64,000 nucleotides of DNA from Myxosarcina sp. GI1 (GTDB lineage: Bacteria > Cyanobacteriota > Cyanobacteriia > Cyanobacteriales > Xenococcaceae), in NCBI RefSeq assembly GCF_000756305.1, contig NZ_JRFE01000014.1, positions 62,001-126,000 on the forward strand, given 5' to 3'. A program made the translations under genes and the position numbers. Below are positions 8,181 through 18,156 of this stretch, in pieces. Positions within the stretch are counted from its first letter, which is position 1. Every line of letters starts with the position of its first letter. The notes under the pieces were generated by a model. That model was not told the DNA's origin and did no database searches. It worked only from the letters and a program-made list of their open reading frames with translations.

Positions 8181-9490
8181 GGTAACAAAAAAATAAAGCC
8201 GTTTAAAAACCAGTAATATAAATTGGTGACGTGATTGAAAACTATCTGTCCGATCGAGTTGATGACTAGAAATACCAGTATGCTATATCCCAAACGCCTC
8301 AAAAAAGGTCTATTCAACTTTTGGCAGACTCTCCACATAGCAACTAGCAAAACGATTTTTAAGCCGTACCACAAGACAAACCCAACCATACCCAACTCTA
8401 ATGTTACTCTTCCTGGTTCTGCTTCGTAATAGACCCGAATAGCTTGTCCTTGTGGTAAGTGCAGCAAACTGCGAATGACTGCATTAGCCTGAAAAGTCGC
8501 TCCACTGCCATAGCCGTATGGTGTCAGCCCCATAAAGCGAAAGGGTTCGGTAAAAATATTTATAATTCTCGGTACGATGTCATCACTTTTAGCGGCGCGG
8601 GCTTCAAACGTATTTACTGCTGTGGCGAATTTGATTGTGACGACTGCAAAAGCTGCAATCGCAGGAACGAGAAACTTTTTAAAAGAATTTATTAAATCGG
8701 TAATATTTTTAGATGCTTCTAGATAAAAGTATCCAGCTAATAACAAAATACTTAAGATAATCAAAGCCCGCGAACCCGTCATCAAGCTAGTAATTGCGAT
8801 TAACATTATTTCAATAATAGTCAACCACTCCCATAATCGTGTTTGCCTTCTACTAATCATAGGAATTAACAAGCACAGACAGGTCATTAAGTATGTCGTA
8901 TAGCCTCCAATATAGGAAAAAGTTCCAGTTACTCTAACCGCGCCTCCCGACAGAGCTATTTCTTGTTCCATATCTGCCGCATAGACGTTTAGTGGACTAC
9001 TAGGAGGGCTAAAGTATTGAGCGATCGCTAGTAAGCCCACGGGAATGAGTAACAACAAGTAAGCTCGCAAATATTTATATAATTCTTCTTCAGAAGCAAA
9101 TAGAGAAGGCAGCATCCACATTAGGGGAACGTAAATCAAATAATTCCTGATGCCAAAAAAACCTATAATAGGCGAACCTAAAGCAGGATTGAAGGCTTGA
9201 AATAAACACCAGATAGTAGTGATATATACGAACCCCTCAATAGTACGATTTTTGACCGCAAAGTGATGGTTTGAGCGAGAACCAGCAAAAAAATAGGATA
9301 AATAAGCCCCAATGAGAATAAAGTCTTTAAGAAAGTAAATTAATTGACTGGCTTGAGGTAAGCCCCATTTACGTAATGCTCCTTCAATGACTACTATGAC
9401 TAGTGCTGTTTTCACCGACAAACGCCAGTTTTGTGCTGCCAAACAAATTACGACAGAAGCTCCTAAAAAACCGATAATTAATAAGTCCAA
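8084..9490 (-). CDS. Wzy/WaaL-like polysaccharide polymerase or O-antigen ligase, polytopic
   Basis: The 468-residue product has about 11-12 hydrophobic segments, starting with LIIGFLGASVVICLAAQ, and a large extracytoplasmic loop near residues 285-355. That loop includes RAAKSDDIVPRIINIF and YGYGSGATFQAN. GT-C enzymes of the Wzy (repeat-unit polymerase) and WaaL (ligase) groups look like this, and their primary sequences are too diverse to separate by eye. Its position between glycosyltransferase genes supports a polysaccharide role at the plasma membrane. The last 30 residues are encoded by the duplicated 100-bp copy. The final 11 or so are out-of-frame sequence from the start of the next gene, so the present C-terminus is a recent product of the duplication. 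Confidence 0.75.
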   Translation of the reverse strand: MDLLIIGFLGASVVICLAAQNWRLSVKTALVIVVIEGALRKWGLPQASQLIYFLKDFILIGAYLSYFFAGSRSNHHFAVKNRTIEGFVYITTIWCLFQAFNPALGSPIIGFFGIRNYLIYVPLMWMLPSLFASEEELYKYLRAYLLLLIPVGLLAIAQYFSPPSSPLNVYAADMEQEIALSGGAVRVTGTFSYIGGYTTYLMTCLCLLIPMISRRQTRLWEWLTIIEIMLIAITSLMTGSRALIILSILLLAGYFYLEASKNITDLINSFKKFLVPAIAAFAVVTIKFATAVNTFEARAAKSDDIVPRIINIFTEPFRFMGLTPYGYGSGATFQANAVIRSLLHLPQGQAIRVYYEAEPGRVTLELGMVGFVLWYGLKIVLLVAMWRVCQKLNRPFLRRLGYSILVFLVINSIGQIVFNHVTNLYYWFLNGFIFLLPHLERIEIWKHNYYVAQYCDRTEANFTDPSHQ

Positions 9491-9543
9491 AACAAAGTCT
9501 CCAATGACAAATAAGTTTCGTTTATGTTCTGCATTGAATGAGT

Positions 9544-10554
9544 TTAACCAACCGCCTGCTCGAAAACTCGTAAATAGGCTTGTGCCACTTCAGTTTGTTG
9601 GTGACGCGACAAGTGGACTTCAGAGTCTTGTCGATAGAGAGATAGGCGACTGGGATCTTTTAGCAATTCCGCTAATCTTTGAGTTAAAGCCGAGACATTG
9701 CCATTGGGGAAAGTAATTCCACATTGACCGATAGCATCCTTTAAGCCTCCTCCTTCCGAGCCAACTACAACACAACCACAAGCAATTCCTTCTAATGCCA
9801 CGATGCCAAAAGGTTCGTGCCACAGGGAGGGAACGACCATAATTTGATGGGCATTTAGTAACTCGACTAACTCTCGTCCAGTTTTTACGCCAACAAAATT
9901 AACTTGCTCTAATATGTTTAAATCTCGTGCCTGTCTTCGGAGATTATTTTCTTCTGCTCCCTTGCCAATAATTGTTAATTTGGGATACAACCCATACTCT
10001 TTAAGATTGGCTAGAGCCTGTAGCAGTAGACCTACTCCTTTATCAGAAACCAAACGCCCCAAAAATATTAATTCGCGATCGCGCTTTATCTCTGGTATTA
10101 GTTTAAAAGTATCGGCTCGGTAGGAATTGGGAATTACTGAAGATTTAACGGGAAGATGGCTCGCTATGGCATGACTGACAGAGACATTAGTGGCAAACAG
10201 ACTCACCAAATTTTTGAGATAGTCTTGCCAACTCTTGCTGCCATTGGCACGACGATACCAAGTATGATGGCTGGCAACATAAGGTTTGCGTATGGCGAGT
10301 AAGGGCATAATTCCTTTAAGACTGATACAGCCTTGAAAGTAGACATCACACCAGCGCATTAAATTTATTAAATCTCTCGTTTTTGGTTGGCGAATTACTT
10401 CAAAAGTAAATTGCTCTGCATCCCTGTTTGGTGTCAGGGAAACCAATTTTACTAAGTGTCCCTGCTGGCTAAATTCGGTTGCCAGAGTTGCAACAATTGT
10501 TTCTATACCACCGACATTGGGATAAAAAGATGGCGAATAAATTAAAATCTTCAT
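9544..10554 (-). CDS. Glycosyltransferase family 4
   Basis: A 336-residue GT-B enzyme, short for the family but complete. It opens with ILIYSPSFYPNVGGIETIV, the typical Gly-Gly acceptor-side loop. The donor half has LIFLGRLVSDKGVGLLLQAL and PSLWHEPFGIVALEGIACG, with the E-x7-E pair. It lies 53 bases upstream of the ligase/polymerase gene and 97 bases downstream of the next transferase-like gene, all in one direction. Cytosolic or membrane-peripheral action on a lipid-linked glycan is expected. Specificity is unknown. Confidence 0.88.
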   Translation of the reverse strand: MKILIYSPSFYPNVGGIETIVATLATEFSQQGHLVKLVSLTPNRDAEQFTFEVIRQPKTRDLINLMRWCDVYFQGCISLKGIMPLLAIRKPYVASHHTWYRRANGSKSWQDYLKNLVSLFATNVSVSHAIASHLPVKSSVIPNSYRADTFKLIPEIKRDRELIFLGRLVSDKGVGLLLQALANLKEYGLYPKLTIIGKGAEENNLRRQARDLNILEQVNFVGVKTGRELVELLNAHQIMVVPSLWHEPFGIVALEGIACGCVVVGSEGGGLKDAIGQCGITFPNGNVSALTQRLAELLKDPSRLSLYRQDSEVHLSRHQQTEVAQAYLRVFEQAVG

Positions 10555-10651
10555 TATCTTCTAAATGTTAACTATGGTTTCTTTCGATAATGAATTTCGT
10601 ATTTTTGTAGTCAGCCCACCTGCTACGCTAAATCTATATTAAAACTGGCAA

Positions 10652-11755
10652 TTATAGACTGTGGCATAGGCTCATTTGAGAGGCAAAAACCTGGGCTTGA
10701 GAAGCTAAATTGTGAGTTTGATACCAGCCATAGGCGCGATCGGCTATAGCCTGTAATTCATTCATTCCTCCTTGAAGTTCGAGCGAGCAATTGGCTACTA
10801 AATAATGTCTTCCCGATTTTATGCCATCAATTTCTAAATGGCTACCTTTGGCATTGAAGGGTACTAATCCATAAGCACAGTAAGCCGCAAAGATACCAGA
10901 TTTTGCCAAATATTCGGGATTATAATCTAAAAATCCGCCACGTGATTTTAAGAAAATTCGATTTATTTCATCTTTGGGCAGTTTGCCCTTCTCTATTATT
11001 GGAATGCCATTGAGATCGCTCAAAGATAATCCAGTAGGAGTGCCAATATCGATAATTTGCTCGATACCTAAAATTTGACAAACGAGGCTAATTTTAGAGT
11101 GAGATTCTAAATAGGCTTTTTTACGATTATTTCTACCACCGAAGACAACCAGCCAAGGCTGACGTTCCGATAGACGAGATAGTTGCCTGGCTTCACCAAT
11201 GTTAGAAAAAACGGGTAGTGCTGGAATATCTAAATGTTTACCCCGACTCAAGCCGTTCAAAATTTGACTGTAGAGCTTTTTATTAGTTAAAACGCGATCG
11301 CTCAATTGCACGAGCCTGGCAGCCAATTTTTTTTGCAGCCAAAATAGCCAAAAAGCACTCGTCCATGGTGGTTCTCCTGCGGCATAAACTTCATGAAACA
11401 TGGTTACTAGCTGGCTTTTAGGACTAAAATCGCGCCAGTTTTGTAAACCATTTACCAACCAAGTCGGACAGCCTCTTTTGGCATAACCATAACCAACGTA
11501 GTGCAGTAAAATTGCCTCTGCTTGCTTTTGGGATAGCGCGAACGATAAAGATTTAGCAGTAGAAGATGTTAACTTGCTAATCGAAAAACCTTCAAGAGTA
11601 TTTGCTCCAGTCCAAGTGCGATCGCCAACGATAAAATGGGTATCGATCTCGCGATCCTGGCGAAGTTTCCGAGCTAAGTTAAGAGCATAATCTCCAACAC
11701 CATCAGTTGCTGGAGGAACGCGAGGAACGATTTGAATTATTTTAGCGATCGCCAT
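10652..11755 (-). CDS. Glycosyltransferase-like protein (GT-B fold, divergent)
   Basis: The 367-residue product begins IIQIVPRVPPATDGVGDYAL, resembling the N-terminal nucleotide-binding half of GT4 enzymes, including the GVGDYALNLA loop seen in several cyanobacterial glycosyltransferases. The expected E-x7-E donor motif is not visible in the C-terminal half; the region around GGFLDYNPEYLAKSGIFAAY takes its place. It may be a divergent or inactive transferase, or a partner protein. Context within the polysaccharide block supports a glycan role. The start is the ATG at 11755. Confidence 0.6.
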   Translation of the reverse strand: MAIAKIIQIVPRVPPATDGVGDYALNLARKLRQDREIDTHFIVGDRTWTGANTLEGFSISKLTSSTAKSLSFALSQKQAEAILLHYVGYGYAKRGCPTWLVNGLQNWRDFSPKSQLVTMFHEVYAAGEPPWTSAFWLFWLQKKLAARLVQLSDRVLTNKKLYSQILNGLSRGKHLDIPALPVFSNIGEARQLSRLSERQPWLVVFGGRNNRKKAYLESHSKISLVCQILGIEQIIDIGTPTGLSLSDLNGIPIIEKGKLPKDEINRIFLKSRGGFLDYNPEYLAKSGIFAAYCAYGLVPFNAKGSHLEIDGIKSGRHYLVANCSLELQGGMNELQAIADRAYGWYQTHNLASQAQVFASQMSLCHSL

Positions 11756-11873
11756 ACCTATCTATTTTTGCTGTAATTTTTCGAGCGACTCGATCGCCTA
11801 TCTAATAGCTAAATCGAAGATTTTTAGCAACTTTTAATCTAAGTTAAAAAATGATTTGCCAAGGGTAATATCT

Positions 11874-12740
11874 CTAAAACTCTAGTTTTCTATCCAAAGG
11901 CGGTTTGACTAACAACATATTTTCTAAAAATAGCCAAAGCTTGAGCAAAGCAAAAGTTGCACCTGCGCCGCGATATTTTAAGATACCTGGTATGATTTCT
12001 AAAATTAAATCTTTTAAAAAAGCTCTAAGATAATATACTTTGTTGAGTCTATTTGATTCTTCAGGATGTATGGACAAATAAATTAATGTCGATTTTTGAT
12101 GCTGTTTTAATTTCTGCCATTCTCCCATTTTTCTCCAAGGATGACAAACAGAGGCACTATTAACAAAAAATGATTTATATCCTTCTTTTGTTAACCTGTA
12201 GTTTAGATCGACATCTTCCATTGCTGCATAAGGAAATCGCTCGTCAAAACCATCAATCGACTCAAATAGTCTTCTTTCGATGGCAAAGTTACACGACCAT
12301 AAATATCCTCCTGTCTCGTTAATAGGAGAGACTTCAGATAAACTTTTTTTAGGACGATTTACATAAGTTCTGCCTTCAAAAACTTGATAATTAGATTCAT
12401 CAACTATAGCTTTAGCATAAGCTTCTAGCCAGTGGCGATCGGGCAAACAATCGTCATCCGTAAATACTAACCATTTTCCTCTAGCATATTTAGCTCCGTT
12501 ATTACGATTGGCTGCTGGACCTTTGCGAGAACCTGAAACCCATTTTGCCCACGGATATCGCTCGCGAATTAGCCCCTCGGCAGTAGTATTAAAACCGTCG
12601 TCAGTTACAATTACTTCATAGCTTTCGGTTGATAATGTTTGAACATTAGGAGCCAAGCAATCCAAACATTTTGCTAATAAATCATTGCGCTGATAGGTAG
12701 GAATAATAACTGAAAATAAAGGAATTATCGTTGGATTCAT
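11874..12740 (-). CDS. Glycosyltransferase family 2
   Basis: A 288-residue GT-A inverting glycosyltransferase. It shows FSVIIPTYQRNDLLAKCLDC at the N-terminus, the first Asp pair VTDDGF and the metal-binding D-x-D in VFTDDDCLPDRHWL near residue 95. PYAAMEDVDLNYRLTKEGY (about residues 170-188) provides the ED catalytic-base region. There is no membrane span beyond a mildly hydrophobic C-terminus, so it is likely peripheral to the cytoplasmic membrane. It ends 119 bases before the next gene and starts 13 bases after the sulfotransferase, so those two are probably coupled. The sugar is unknown. Confidence 0.88.
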   Translation of the reverse strand: MNPTIIPLFSVIIPTYQRNDLLAKCLDCLAPNVQTLSTESYEVIVTDDGFNTTAEGLIRERYPWAKWVSGSRKGPAANRNNGAKYARGKWLVFTDDDCLPDRHWLEAYAKAIVDESNYQVFEGRTYVNRPKKSLSEVSPINETGGYLWSCNFAIERRLFESIDGFDERFPYAAMEDVDLNYRLTKEGYKSFFVNSASVCHPWRKMGEWQKLKQHQKSTLIYLSIHPEESNRLNKVYYLRAFLKDLILEIIPGILKYRGAGATFALLKLWLFLENMLLVKPPLDRKLEF

Positions 12741-12753
12741 AGTTTGTATATAG

Positions 12754-13455
12754 CTAAACTTTTAAATTGCTTAACTGCTGCTCGAATTTGGCTGTAGCAT
12801 ATTCGTAAAGTTTTAAGTCTAAAACGTGGGACTGATGAAGAGATTCCAAAACATTTGCATCGAGATCTTCAATTTTACTTTTTACTAAAGTTTTCTTTTC
12901 TAGATAATCTCGATCTTTTACTTGCTTCCAGTCAAAATAGTTTTGAAAGCAACACAATGATTCATCAAATCTTTCTTTAATTCCAATAACTTTATAACAT
13001 TTATCTAAATTTTCTATTGCTTTGTCCAACAGTTTTTCGGAATTGCCAATTATTTTGTCATATCCATAACCAGCAATAAACCTAGTTTGTAAATTATCTC
13101 TATACTTTAGTTTAAAAAAATCCTGTAATGGCAAATTCTCAACTAGTGCATGGTCGGGATGAGTATAAGTAGAATATTTTGACTGTTTGATAAAAAAGTA
13201 TTCTGAAATGGCTCTTTGAATTGGATCTCTGAAAAAAGTTATATATATAGGTCTGCAGGCAATATAACGATGAATACCAAACCTAATATGTCCCTGGATA
13301 ATTTTAATTTTTCTCTTATTTAGTTTAGTAATTAAAGCTAGCCTACCTTTACCTTCATAAATTTCTCTAGCATCAAAATTGGGATCGATTGAATGTTTTC
13401 TAAAAGAAGTGCCACTAGTTTTAGGAATATGAGTAAAAATAATAGTACCGTTCAT
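12754..13455 (-). CDS. Sulfotransferase, heparan-sulfate 2-O-sulfotransferase-like
   Basis: A 233-residue protein of the sulfotransferase family 2 type. The PAPS 5'-phosphosulfate loop is FTHIPKTSGTSFRKH (about residues 7-21). The 3'-phosphate site is ITFFRDPIQRAISEYFF (about residues 73-89), with the Arg and Ser that bind PAPS. HIPKTSGT instead of PRSGTT separates it from the other three sulfotransferases of this block. It would transfer sulfate from PAPS to a hydroxyl of a sugar. It lacks the Golgi-type membrane anchor of eukaryotic relatives, so sulfation would occur in the cytoplasm before export. The acceptor is unknown. Confidence 0.85.
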   Translation of the reverse strand: MNGTIIFTHIPKTSGTSFRKHSIDPNFDAREIYEGKGRLALITKLNKRKIKIIQGHIRFGIHRYIACRPIYITFFRDPIQRAISEYFFIKQSKYSTYTHPDHALVENLPLQDFFKLKYRDNLQTRFIAGYGYDKIIGNSEKLLDKAIENLDKCYKVIGIKERFDESLCCFQNYFDWKQVKDRDYLEKKTLVKSKIEDLDANVLESLHQSHVLDLKLYEYATAKFEQQLSNLKV

Positions 13456-13624
13456 TTCTATTTATAATAAACTGCAAATTAATTCGTATAGTGCTTTTTT
13501 ATTGCAAATCTTAACTTGCAAACATAAAATTACATTTGTTTTAATGCTATTTTAAAACCTACTACAATATCAGCATTAATTTTTTTTGTCTTTTCGACCG
13601 CGATCTAGTTTGTTTATTAATAAT

Positions 13625-14938
13625 TCATGGTTTGCTTGGAATATTCCCTTTTAAAAAGTAATCAGCTTTATTTAGTAATTCAGATAATTTTTTAATAGGA
13701 ATTAATAAATTTTGTTGTCTGGCAGCATAGTCATCAGATTCATCTACACTTTGTTCTACTTCACCGATCGCATAATAGTAGTCTAAGTTGAGAATATTGC
13801 ACAGACCCCAATAGGTTAATTTGACATAGTCTTGAGGAAAGATTTCAATTACCTTCGTTCCTTCTCGGCAAAATACAACATTAGTCAATCCAGCACCATG
13901 AACTGCTACTACAGCCGATGCAGAATTTAGCAGTTTTGCCTGTTCGGCAATGGAAAATTCAGCCAAGTCAACAGTCTCAAAACCATGTTCGGTCAAAAAT
14001 TCAATGACTTCTGGTTCGTTGAGAACTTTTCTTATTGAGGTTTTACGGGTAATATAAATTTTTCTACTTTTTGGAGTAGGAGAAGCAAAAGCAGTTGACG
14101 GCAAAAAGAGTTTTCTGACAAAGTCACAAGCCCAACGGGGAACGTTTCCCGTAAAACTGCCATATTTTTTATAGCGTAAAACATCTTCTGACGTTGGCTC
14201 TGCTGGCAAACAAAGACCATGGGGAATTACTAGATGCTCTACCTTGGCATGAAATTGCCAATCTGCAAGAATTATTTTTTCTTGAGAGATATTTAAAGCA
14301 TTAAGTGTTTCTAAATGGAATTTAGTATGACAATTTTTACTTAAAATAAAACGATCTATGGAATTTAAATCGACTCCTCCAGCCTCTAATAAATGAAAAC
14401 GAGGCAAAGTATTCAACATCCAATGAAAATAGCTATGGCTTCCAGGTGCCGACAAGACAGCTACCTTACCTTTTATCTCTGACAAAGGCGGCAATCGCCA
14501 CTGTAAAAATACCGAATGGTCGTAACCCTGAGTAGGATCGACATAAAATTCACCTGGAGAATCTACTACCAACTTATTATCTGGAGTAATTACTGCCCCA
14601 TTAGGTCCCCATAATTTAAATCCATCGGTTGTTTTAGCTTCAATTAGAGATACAGAAGCACTCTCAAATGAATAGTTAACATTACTAATTGCAAAATTTT
14701 TATGAATGGTCGATTCAATAGTTTTTGGCTGCGAGCGAAAAATTTTATGTCGTGAGTAAATTTCTTGGCAATTTACTGTTGTATTGTCGTCAGTCTGAAT
14801 TTGTTGAATCCAATCGATAAACGAAGCATAAAAGCCCGATGGTAAACCAATACTATTTCTGACTCCTGGTATAGAGTGATATAGCTTTACCAAAGAATTA
14901 CGAGTAGAGCCAATTAAAGGAGAAAACGTCTGATTCAT
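13625..14938 (-). CDS. Glycosyltransferase family 61 (DUF563)
   Basis: The 437-residue product carries the DUF563/GT61 domain in its C-terminal two thirds: SAPGSHSYFHWMLNTLPRF (about residues 164-182), RKIYITRKTSIRKVLNEPEV and AVVAVHGAGLTNVVFCREGT near residues 343-362. The HGAGLTN motif is diagnostic. GT61 includes plant xylosyl- and eukaryotic GlcNAc-transferases; bacterial members occur in capsule and exopolysaccharide clusters. No signal peptide or membrane span is evident. It starts 18 bases after the FkbM methyltransferase gene and is followed by 169 bases without a gene. Confidence 0.85.
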   Translation of the reverse strand: MNQTFSPLIGSTRNSLVKLYHSIPGVRNSIGLPSGFYASFIDWIQQIQTDDNTTVNCQEIYSRHKIFRSQPKTIESTIHKNFAISNVNYSFESASVSLIEAKTTDGFKLWGPNGAVITPDNKLVVDSPGEFYVDPTQGYDHSVFLQWRLPPLSEIKGKVAVLSAPGSHSYFHWMLNTLPRFHLLEAGGVDLNSIDRFILSKNCHTKFHLETLNALNISQEKIILADWQFHAKVEHLVIPHGLCLPAEPTSEDVLRYKKYGSFTGNVPRWACDFVRKLFLPSTAFASPTPKSRKIYITRKTSIRKVLNEPEVIEFLTEHGFETVDLAEFSIAEQAKLLNSASAVVAVHGAGLTNVVFCREGTKVIEIFPQDYVKLTYWGLCNILNLDYYYAIGEVEQSVDESDDYAARQQNLLIPIKKLSELLNKADYFLKGNIPSKP

Positions 14939-14956
14939 AAAAATTAAAGTATAAAA

Positions 14957-15763
14957 TTAAATAACTAACTTTTTGTCGATCGCTAAGTAGATTGTCGTTT
15001 GATATATTTCAATTTTTCCGTCATATTTAGATATTTTTTGAATACCATCTTTTAGAAGTCTATATATATCGTAGCGGTCGCCTAAAAGATCGAAAAAATC
15101 TTTCATAAACACTTTAGCAATAGCATTAACATTGCCAAATTCAAACTGTATTATTTCGATCTTGTTATTTTGCAAAGCATGTTTAGCACCCTGTAAAATA
15201 CTAAATTCATGTCCTTCTACATCTATTTTCAGGTAATGGATTTTAGAAATTTGTTTTTTTTCAACAAAATCGTCTATAGTAGTTAGCTCGATTTCCAATC
15301 GCTCTTTGTCAAATTTTGGCTCGTATAAAGCATCAGTTGTATACAAAGAGGAAAGAGTTGAAATTTCATTGTTTTGAAAAAAAGTTTTTTTACCTTTAGT
15401 ATCGCTAAAACCATAGTTATAGACTGCGACATTAGAGCTTTTTATATTTTCTTTGAAGTTTGTATATGCTTCCTTTTGAGGCTCGAAAGCAAAAATTTTT
15501 AACTTACGTTTGATTTTTTTTAATCCCGACAAAACAGCCTTGGTAAATTCCCCCTGATTAGCTCCAACATCAAATACTATTACAAATTCTTCCTCTTGAA
15601 ATTTTTCTAGGATTAAAGAAATAGCAAAAAGTTCACCGCTAGTTTTTACATCAGTAGGCGAACCAATATTCATTCCATACAAAGAAATGAAATGCAGTTT
15701 TTCAAATAGAGGCTGAAAAGCTTTTTTGCCATACACCACATTATTAACGAGACTTTTTATCAT
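14957..15763 (-). CDS. FkbM family SAM-dependent methyltransferase
   Basis: A 268-residue class I methyltransferase with VFDVGANQGEFTKAVL (SAM-binding motif I, about residues 82-97), IFAFEPQKEAYTNFKENI (motif II) and LKIDVEGHEFSILQGAKHAL near residues 193-212, the characteristic KIDVEG motif of FkbM proteins. Members O-methylate sugars or polyketides. In this locus a role in capping or decorating the polysaccharide with methyl groups is the natural inference. It is packed between a glycosyltransferase (12 bases upstream) and a GT61 gene (18 bases downstream). Confidence 0.88.
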   Translation of the reverse strand: MIKSLVNNVVYGKKAFQPLFEKLHFISLYGMNIGSPTDVKTSGELFAISLILEKFQEEEFVIVFDVGANQGEFTKAVLSGLKKIKRKLKIFAFEPQKEAYTNFKENIKSSNVAVYNYGFSDTKGKKTFFQNNEISTLSSLYTTDALYEPKFDKERLEIELTTIDDFVEKKQISKIHYLKIDVEGHEFSILQGAKHALQNNKIEIIQFEFGNVNAIAKVFMKDFFDLLGDRYDIYRLLKDGIQKISKYDGKIEIYQTTIYLAIDKKLVI

Positions 15764-15775
15764 TTTTTATTTTTC

Positions 15776-17011
15776 TCAGTAATTGTATTGTTTTTTGGCG
15801 TTATTACTTAAGCTTTTAATAAACTCATAGAGTCTTTGACTAACTCGCTGTTTTTCAAATTTTTCTTCGAGAACTTTAAAAGCAGTAGCCGCATATTTTT
15901 GATTTAGCTGCTGATTTGATATTTGTTCTAGAAGATATTTTTTAACTTCTGATACTTTATTAGTTTCGCAAACCAAACCGCAATCATGTTTTTTAATAAA
16001 ATTATTGCAGGCTGAATAATTAGGTCCACTAGCAAAAATTGGTGTTCCAGATGCCATATAGTCAGTAATTTTGGTTTGTACCGAACTATTAGTCATATAC
16101 TTATGCTCTGGCAAAAATGAGGAAGCAACTAATAGTAAATTTCCTTGTTGTAGGCACTGATTTAACTGTTCGTAAGGAATAAAGCCACCTTTTGTTACTT
16201 GCCATTTGTGCCAACTATCCTGGTACTGCTGCCAGAATTTTTCAGAAGTATGAAGAACGAGTTCGATATCTTTTCCTTCTTGCCTCAAATGATAGATTGC
16301 TTCGGCTATAACGGCTATGGCATCGTAGTGCATAGCGAAAATTGAACCTGCATAAAGTACTTTAAATGTAGTTGCTTGCGAAATCTCAAAGTCGGGCGTT
16401 TGTTTATCGGATAAATCGACGGGATTGTGTACGATCTCCGACTGCTGGGGTACGATTTGATATCGCTTGGACAAACTATCTTGAAGTTGCTCGCTAATCA
16501 TTAGCCAACCAGTCGATTCAGCTAACAGCCAATCAGAAAGCTTCTGTACTCCGCTAGATAACCATGATGTGCGATCGGTTGCGATCCAGTCATCCATAAA
16601 GTAAATCGCAAATGGGCAATCGAAATACATAGCTACTTTATAGCCCATCAGCAGACAGCGAGTCGTAATCGGACAAATTAAGATTACTTCTGGTCTAAAA
16701 TCTTCAAGACTTTCTCGATTTTCAATTGGCAACCAATCGAGTAACTGTAAATTAATGGCTGTAATTAGAGGATTGATAAATTTACCAAGACGATTGCGAA
16801 CGGGTGGTAAAAAAGACCCTTTAAAAGAGTTAGAACGCGAGGCAAGTCGAGTAGATGTCGGTTCGTTTTTTAGTTGCTCGGCAGGAGCATAAACCATGAG
16901 GCGATCGCGAGGATAATTCTCAAATAGATTAGCCAGCGTTCGGTTCGCTCCTCTGCTATCTTCACTTAATGTTGCTTCGCTGACTATTAAAAGCCGAGGT
17001 AGATCGTTCAT
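15776..17011 (-). CDS. Glycosyltransferase, GT4-like, divergent donor motif
   Basis: A 411-residue GT-B protein. The N-terminal half begins LLIVSEATLSEDSRGANRTL. The donor half has FKVLYAGSIFAMHYDAIAVI and SVQTKITDYMASGTPIFASG. The last segment aligns with the second half of the usual E-x7-E region, but the acidic pair is replaced by Ser/Lys-Thr-Asp, as in several GT4 relatives that handle modified sugars. Activity is likely but the donor is unclear. It starts 24 bases after the epimerase gene and ends 12 bases before the methyltransferase gene, so it is firmly part of the operon. Confidence 0.75.
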   Translation of the reverse strand: MNDLPRLLIVSEATLSEDSRGANRTLANLFENYPRDRLMVYAPAEQLKNEPTSTRLASRSNSFKGSFLPPVRNRLGKFINPLITAINLQLLDWLPIENRESLEDFRPEVILICPITTRCLLMGYKVAMYFDCPFAIYFMDDWIATDRTSWLSSGVQKLSDWLLAESTGWLMISEQLQDSLSKRYQIVPQQSEIVHNPVDLSDKQTPDFEISQATTFKVLYAGSIFAMHYDAIAVIAEAIYHLRQEGKDIELVLHTSEKFWQQYQDSWHKWQVTKGGFIPYEQLNQCLQQGNLLLVASSFLPEHKYMTNSSVQTKITDYMASGTPIFASGPNYSACNNFIKKHDCGLVCETNKVSEVKKYLLEQISNQQLNQKYAATAFKVLEEKFEKQRVSQRLYEFIKSLSNNAKKQYNY

Positions 17012-17035
17012 AAATTTTGTTTATGCTGGTTGTAT

Positions 17036-18100
17036 TTATGCTTTGGCATACTGAAGTCTGCTCGACCAACCCGTAACAATTTCAGCAAAAATTGTATCTA
17101 AAGGCTTGGTAATCGACCAGTTGGGATAGTGGTCTTTGATTTTCCTCAAATCGCTGTAGTAACAAATGTGATCGCCTTCGCGATTTAAGGCTAAATATTC
17201 GTACTGCATTTTTTTATTGGTAAGGCTTTCTACCATAGCAAAGGCTTCTAAAATCGAACAGGTATTGTCTTTGCCACCACCTAAGTTATAGACTTCTCCA
17301 CTACGAGGATTGGCGATAAATTCTTCAATAAAACGAGCGACATCATAAGAGTGAATGTTGTCTCTCACCTGTTTTCCCTTGTAGCCAAAGATTTTATAGG
17401 TACGACCTTCTAAATTAGATTTGACTAAATAGCTTAAGAAACCGTGAAGCTCTACGCCACTATGATTGGGACCTGTAAGACAGCCACCACGCAAACAGCA
17501 GGTTTTAAGCCCAAAGTAGCGACCGTACTCTTGCACCATAATATCTGCCGCTACTTTTGAGGCTCCAAACAGTGAATGTTTGGACTGGTCGATGCGAAAA
17601 GTTTCGGGAATACCCTGTTCGTAAGTGGGATCGCTATAGCACCAACGAGTTTCTGTCTCGTTCATAGAAATTTCATTGGGAGCATCGCCATAGACTTTGT
17701 TAGTAGACAAATGTACGAAGGGAATGTCAGGAACGAATCTACGAGTTGCTTCGAGTAAATTTAAAGTACCTACGGCATTAGTATCAAAGTCATCATAAGG
17801 GATCGCCGCAGCGCGGTCGTGACTGGGTTGGGCGGCAGTGTGGACGATCGCATCGGGACGCAAGCTTTCAAATAACTCTAGAATACCTTGGCGATCGCGA
17901 ATATCTAGTTCGTGATGGGTGAAATTTTTAATAGACGATTGTAATCTCTGTTGATTCCAGCGAGTATCTCCTTGAGAACCAAAAAAGACCGCTCTTTGAT
18001 TATTATCAATACCGTGAATTGCCCATCCTTGACTGGCAAAGTAAATACAAACTTCCGAACCGATTAAACCTGAAGATCCAGTAACTAGTAGTTTTTTCAT
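17036..18100 (-). CDS. NAD-dependent epimerase/dehydratase, CDP-paratose 2-epimerase-like
   Basis: A 354-residue extended short-chain dehydrogenase. The N-terminal NAD-binding motif TGSSGLIG is at residues 7-14. [20 protein letters not shown] resembles the RfbE (CDP-tyvelose/paratose epimerase) group, and [20 protein letters not shown] and [14 protein letters not shown] mark the sugar-nucleotide side. At the catalytic Tyr-x3-Lys the sequence is F178-GAS-K182: Phe stands where the acid/base Tyr is expected. I recall SLFGASK as common to a subfamily, so this may be an alternative mechanism rather than damage. It would supply a modified nucleotide sugar to the adjacent transferases. Confidence 0.78.
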   Translation of the reverse strand: MKKLLVTGSSGLIGSEVCIYFASQGWAIHGIDNNQRAVFFGSQGDTRWNQQRLQSSIKNFTHHELDIRDRQGILELFESLRPDAIVHTAAQPSHDRAAAIPYDDFDTNAVGTLNLLEATRRFVPDIPFVHLSTNKVYGDAPNEISMNETETRWCYSDPTYEQGIPETFRIDQSKHSLFGASKVAADIMVQEYGRYFGLKTCCLRGGCLTGPNHSGVELHGFLSYLVKSNLEGRTYKIFGYKGKQVRDNIHSYDVARFIEEFIANPRSGEVYNLGGGKDNTCSILEAFAMVESLTNKKMQYEYLALNREGDHICYYSDLRKIKDHYPNWSITKPLDTIFAEIVTGWSSRLQYAKA

Positions 18101-18156
18101 GTGATTTGCACCAATAAATTTCTAATTTTCAATCAATTCAGCATTAATACATGTAT

